A DNA stretch of 64,000 bases from Flectonema sp. DT1601 (taxonomy: Eukaryota; Euglenozoa; Diplonemea; Diplonemida; Diplonemidae). The notes beneath the pieces were generated by a model, which was given only the letters and a program-made list of their open reading frames with translations, did no database searches and was not told the origin of the DNA. The translations under genes were made by a program, and so were the position numbers. How positions within the stretch are numbered: the first letter of the stretch is position 1; every line of letters begins with the position of its first letter. Shown one piece after another: positions 60,514 through 64,000 of the stretch. The stretch is from assembly GCA_964019425.1 (NCBI GenBank), contig OZ025793.1, positions 806,001 to 870,000 of the forward strand. Reading direction: 5' to 3'.

Positions 60514-60781
60514 TTGTTGGTGTGAGAGATATCTGTTTTTTTTTTTTTATAATAGAAAATAAAATTACAGAACAGGAGAAGATCACTTCCCACATACATA
60601 AGTAATCGACCTGTTGAACTAATTAATTAACTGTGAAAAACAACGATACGAAGCAGCATAACTAGAAGTGCTTTTTTTTTTTTTTTTTTTTTTTTTTCTT
60701 TTTTTTTTTTTTTCTCCTTGCACTACCGCACACAAACAAAAACAAACCAGCGTTGATAAGCAGTTGTTCGGCTGCCAGGGG

Positions 60782-60818
<37 letters not shown>

Positions 60819-61542
60819 CTTTCTTCTTTTCCCTTTATCAGGGTATCCCGCTTGTCTAACACACAACCGCTGTGGCTGTTAATCTAATGTGGGCTGCTCT
60901 GATCAAAATTGATCTTTTTTTTTTTAATAAAAAAATAAATAAATTTAAAAAAAAAGGATGAGCACCCTCGCGAATATCTGTCGAGTTGCTGCGTGTGATG
61001 TGTCAAGAGAGAGAAGAAGAAGAAAAAAAATGGTGGGAAATAAGATTCCCTACGCACCTATTTCATAACAATAATCTAAGGGGAAAATGGGAATAGCACG
61101 TCTCTAACTCGCGAGCTCTACTCTGTTTTGTGCAACAAATAACAAGTCCTTTTTTTTTGAAAAAAAAGTCGTCCACCTATTGTAAAGTAGAAACCAGTAA
61201 CTCGTAGAGTAAGAAGTCAATTACGACCAACAGGTAGGACTGGTTGACTTTATTTAGACAAAAGACGGATTTCCGTAACAAAATAAATCTATATTTGGGG
61301 GATGGGAGAAGGAATGGCTAATGTTGTATCACACAGTTGTATTTGACCTCACCTTACAAAGGTTCTGAAGCTTATGAGAATATATCACAGCACAGATGAA
61401 ATGCGAGTATGAGGGGGGTTGACAGGGCGTAGGTTCTATTGTATAATCCCGAAAGGGGAAGGCGGAGTTGTCACCAAATATTCGAACTGCATTCTCAAAA
61501 CTTATCTACGTTAGGGTGGCCAGCATCATCTTCATCCACATC
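60514..61542. other. Intergenic with long T runs
   Basis: T-rich runs of 20-35 lie at 60671-60715 and 60789-60820. No gene is seen. Confidence 0.45.
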
Positions 61543-62902
61543 CTACCTACGCCCTTCATATCTCGCAACCTCATCAGGGTTTAGCCAACGAAATCTGTCA
61601 CTGTGGGACTCGTACTTGCACTGTTCGTTATTATTATGTTCGTCTCTTTATCACAGGAAGTTAGAAAATGATTAACTAAAATAACACAATTAAATACATA
61701 CCCATCCCTTATGCTCTGCCTCAGCCTCACGTGATCTGTAATACCAAAGAATGTAAACTCCCGGAATAGGACTGCCGTCATCGTATTCTCCAGGGTGAAA
61801 AGAGTAAGCTGTTGGGGGGTGAATTTTTTTCATTATTTGAAAGAGAAAAAAAAACACCGTATTGTGTTATAGTAAACATACCGTCATAAGCATAAGGATA
61901 ATCTCTTGGATAAAGAGGACCATAAGAGAGAGTTAGCTCTTCTCCTTTTTTTATATCTCTAACAGTGAGAACTGATAATCGTCCATTCTCAACTTTGGAA
62001 CTGTTTTCCTGAAGCCAAGCAGTATTAGATCCCTCATGCTCACCAGGTTCATTAAGGAAAGGTGTCACTGTATCCATCAGTTCTACGAAAGGAACGTTGT
62101 AGTAGTCGGCAGCGTTGAACTCAGCCAGGGCATACTTTGGTGAAAGACGACCACGAGCACACTGCTCTGCACTATTTGGATCTGGGTAACCAGGGTAAAT
62201 ACCAATTCTTGTTAGTGCTGGAATGTCACGGGAAGCGTATATTCCGTTTCCACACTTTTCACGATTTTCTAAAAGTTCAAAATATTTATGAGATCCGTTA
62301 GGACAGTAGTGGTCAGCAACAATTTGTCTAATTCTTGTCATGGCTGCCTTCTCAGTTATAGTTCTAGCATCAATCATATCTTCAACAGACTGAAGGTGTT
62401 GACGTGATTTGTGTGGAAGACAAACAGACTTCAATCTGTTCGCTGCAGCACTCGCTGTTAGTTGATCAGGTGATGGTCCTCCTTCGACAAAACCTTCTTT
62501 GGGTGATTCTTCCTCAAGACAAACTTTACAGGATCTGAGATATGGTCCGTAAGTATCCCATAGTTGACTGTCGACTACCATTGTACAGCCTCTGCTACAT
62601 TGGTAGTGACAGTGTTTTAAACAAGTTCCACAAATAAACATTGGATCCTTCTTAAATACTCTACTACTACTACAAACATTACAAAGTTGAAACACTTCTC
62701 TAATCTGTCTCTCACACAATGCTAACCAAAGCTGTGTGTCAGTTGCCTCCTCTGGAATCACATCAGGTGGAAGGTCCAAATGACGAGTCCAAGTACTGTA
62801 TCCTCCTAGCATTTCATTGTAGAAATAGGACCCTTGACCATCACCATCATCGTGTATACTCCACGTTCGTTGTGGTGGAGACCCCTCGTTTGATACGCTC
62901 AT
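61543..62902 (-). CDS. WW/zinc-finger/SET-domain protein (three exons)
   Basis: Exons 62902-61882, 61808-61702 and 61620-61543 join to 401 residues; the introns (73 and 81 bp) are GT-AG with GTATGT donors. Residues about 12-46 look like a WW domain (RTWSIHDDG...YFYNEMLGGYSTW). A Cys/His-rich finger, PHD- or RING-like, follows at about 74-128 (CNVC, CGTC, HCHYQC, CKVC). Residues about 215-345 form a SET-like methyltransferase domain: CGNGIYASRDIPALTRIGIYPG, NEPGEHEGSNTAWLQ and VRDIKKGEELTLSYG. SET enzymes methylate lysines on histones or other proteins; the finger would suit chromatin targeting. The classical NHS motif is replaced by NEPGEHEGSNTA, as in divergent SET proteins, so activity is uncertain. 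Confidence 0.85.
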
Positions 62903-63421
62903 TGTTATTGAGGGGAGGGAGGCTGTAGTGTATATTAGGGTAATCGTTTCTTTAAATTTTAATAAAATCTTTTTTTTTTTTCTTTACATGTTGAGGTTCA
63001 TTACCTTTCAAAGAAAATAATTTCATCTCAAAATGTAAACATACGAAAACAACAACTGGGGTACTAAAAAAAAAACTACTTAGGACTGAGGAAGTGGGGG
63101 AGTTTATATTTAAAACATATCCTTGGGTTCAGTTTAGTGTGTTAATTAATTTCTTTCATTCTTTTTTTTTTTTTTTTTTTTTGTTATACTCTTGTTTACT
63201 GGTTTCTTTTTCTTATTCATTGTTTTTTTTTTTTTTTTTTTTTTTTTGCTTTGGGAATATCCCCCGAGACAAAACAGAAAAGAAATGCCAAACAATTTCA
63301 GTGACCTGAGCGATTTGAGTAGCGGACTATCACAGAAAAGAAGTCTTCAAACAGCTAACAAATTAGCGCCGACAGACGCTGAGAGAAGAGCTTGTAATAA
63401 GAGAGTAACAAATAGGACCTT
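62903..63421. other. Intergenic with T runs
   Basis: T runs lie near 62970, 63164 and 63222. A plus-strand open frame ending at 63503 overlaps the next gene and is its antisense shadow. Confidence 0.5.
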
Positions 63422-63985
63422 TCAACAAACATCTTGGAGTCCCTTCAAAGTAGTGAGGGAGTCAAAGAGTTTGTCAGCTGAGTTCCAACTTCTCACAATC
63501 TGACTTACCGAAGCGTCGATAGACGCTGGCCATCCCGACAATGAGAAGACCTGCTCAAGGAAAGTATTCCAATCAAAGATTGATAAGGTAAGAGTCTCTT
63601 GGTATTCTTCTGGTGGTTTAATCTCTTTAATAGAATCAGATGGTTAATCTTCAGGCTGAGAAGCTACAGCAGGTTCTGGTTCTGGTTCTGGTTGACTCAC
63701 AGTTTGATCAACTGCAGGCTGGTGGACCTCTTCCTCGTCGTCTTCTTCTTCTTCTTCTTCGTCTTCGCTCTCAGGTGAGGTTACAACAACGCGTTTTGAA
63801 GTTTTTGTTGTCGGTTTCTTACTTGGAGACGGTACATAAGTAGCTCTAACTGTCGGTACTATTCCGTGTTGAAGATGATTAAAGATGTCATAAGAAAGTG
63901 GTCCTTTTCTCTTAGTACAACAAGCTGTGGGGAAGTTATTATTAATTGCGTAGCGTTTAAGTTCAGAGACTGAGCACTCTTCCAT
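63422..63985 (-). CDS. SAP-like small acidic protein; frame continues past an in-frame TAA
   Basis: From Met at 63985 the frame runs 113 residues to TAA (63644-63646). It has an N-terminal SAP/HeH-like segment (CSVSELKRYAINNNFPTA), a basic stretch (PSPSKKPTTKTSKRVVV), then an acidic run (SEDEEEEEEDDEEE). Directly after the TAA the same frame stays open for 73 codons to TGA at 63422-63424, with protein-like content (IKPPEEYQETLTLSIFDWN; SLSGWPASIDASVSQIVRSW). So the gene may be longer and interrupted by a single stop, or the second part may be a separate exon. No convincing intron joins them. SAP-type segments bind DNA or RNA; the role here is unknown. Confidence 0.55.
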
Positions 63986-64000
63986 AATCGTGTGTGCAGA

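Noticed and set aside
63192-63503. Plus-strand open frame with protein-like content (FSDLSDLSSGLSQKRS)
   Set aside because: It starts in a poly(T) run and overlaps the better supported minus-strand frame ending at 63422.

Overview
The window is nuclear DNA of a protist-like eukaryote. Long, mostly intronless genes alternate with intergenic DNA full of poly(A)/poly(T) runs. At least four genes carry short GT-AG cis introns (63-107 bp, plus one of 886 bp). All 24 annotated host protein genes, counting tandem copies, lie on the minus strand. So does the one apparently intact transposase and the long unclassified ORF at 27753-29465. The only plus-strand coding matches are decayed transposons. Such a 64 kb unidirectional cluster recalls the polycistronic gene order of Euglenozoa; cis introns would then point to a diplonemid or euglenid rather than a trypanosomatid. 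This is an inference from layout, not a sequence identification.

Region 1-34.4 kb is an unstable tandem array. Its cassette holds a GC-rich gene for a 515-residue alanine-rich protein (three copies that I see as identical) and genes for secreted proteinase K-like subtilases ending in three cysteine-rich modules. There are five complete subtilases and one partial one, in two classes (A and B) that differ in the Pro-rich linker and the 3' flank. The order is B(partial)-A, Ala-A, Ala-B-A, Ala-B, as expected from unequal crossing-over. Between cassettes lie mobile elements: an apparently intact pogo-like transposon (5109-7429) with its empty site preserved at 29716, two decayed relatives, an LSU rRNA fragment inside one of them, an element with mariner-type ends (12677-14490), a 604 bp MITE with a tRNA-like core (14645-15248), and a 570-residue unclassified ORF. 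A 1528-residue EF-hand/WD40 protein gene (15293-19879) sits inside the array.

Region 34.4-64 kb is ordinary single-copy gene space: SNU13 (flanked by a duplicated intergenic segment), a coiled-coil protein, a two-TM protein, a small basic protein, a giant repeat protein with a 45 bp tandem array and dozens of FGDF motifs (synergin/aftiphilin-like), a Rab GTPase, a MaoC-like dehydratase, a small probable organelle protein, two paralogues built of four Cys/His repeats, an ankyrin-TM-alpha/beta-hydrolase fusion, a NYN-domain protein, a second dispersed LSU rRNA fragment, a 74-residue protein, a WW/zinc-finger/SET protein, and a terminal gene whose reading frame continues past an in-frame TAA.

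The genes do not form one pathway. The strongest leads are the strand bias, the uncharacterised four-repeat Cys/His family, the alanine-rich/subtilase cassette, and the mobile elements whose insertion history can be read directly.
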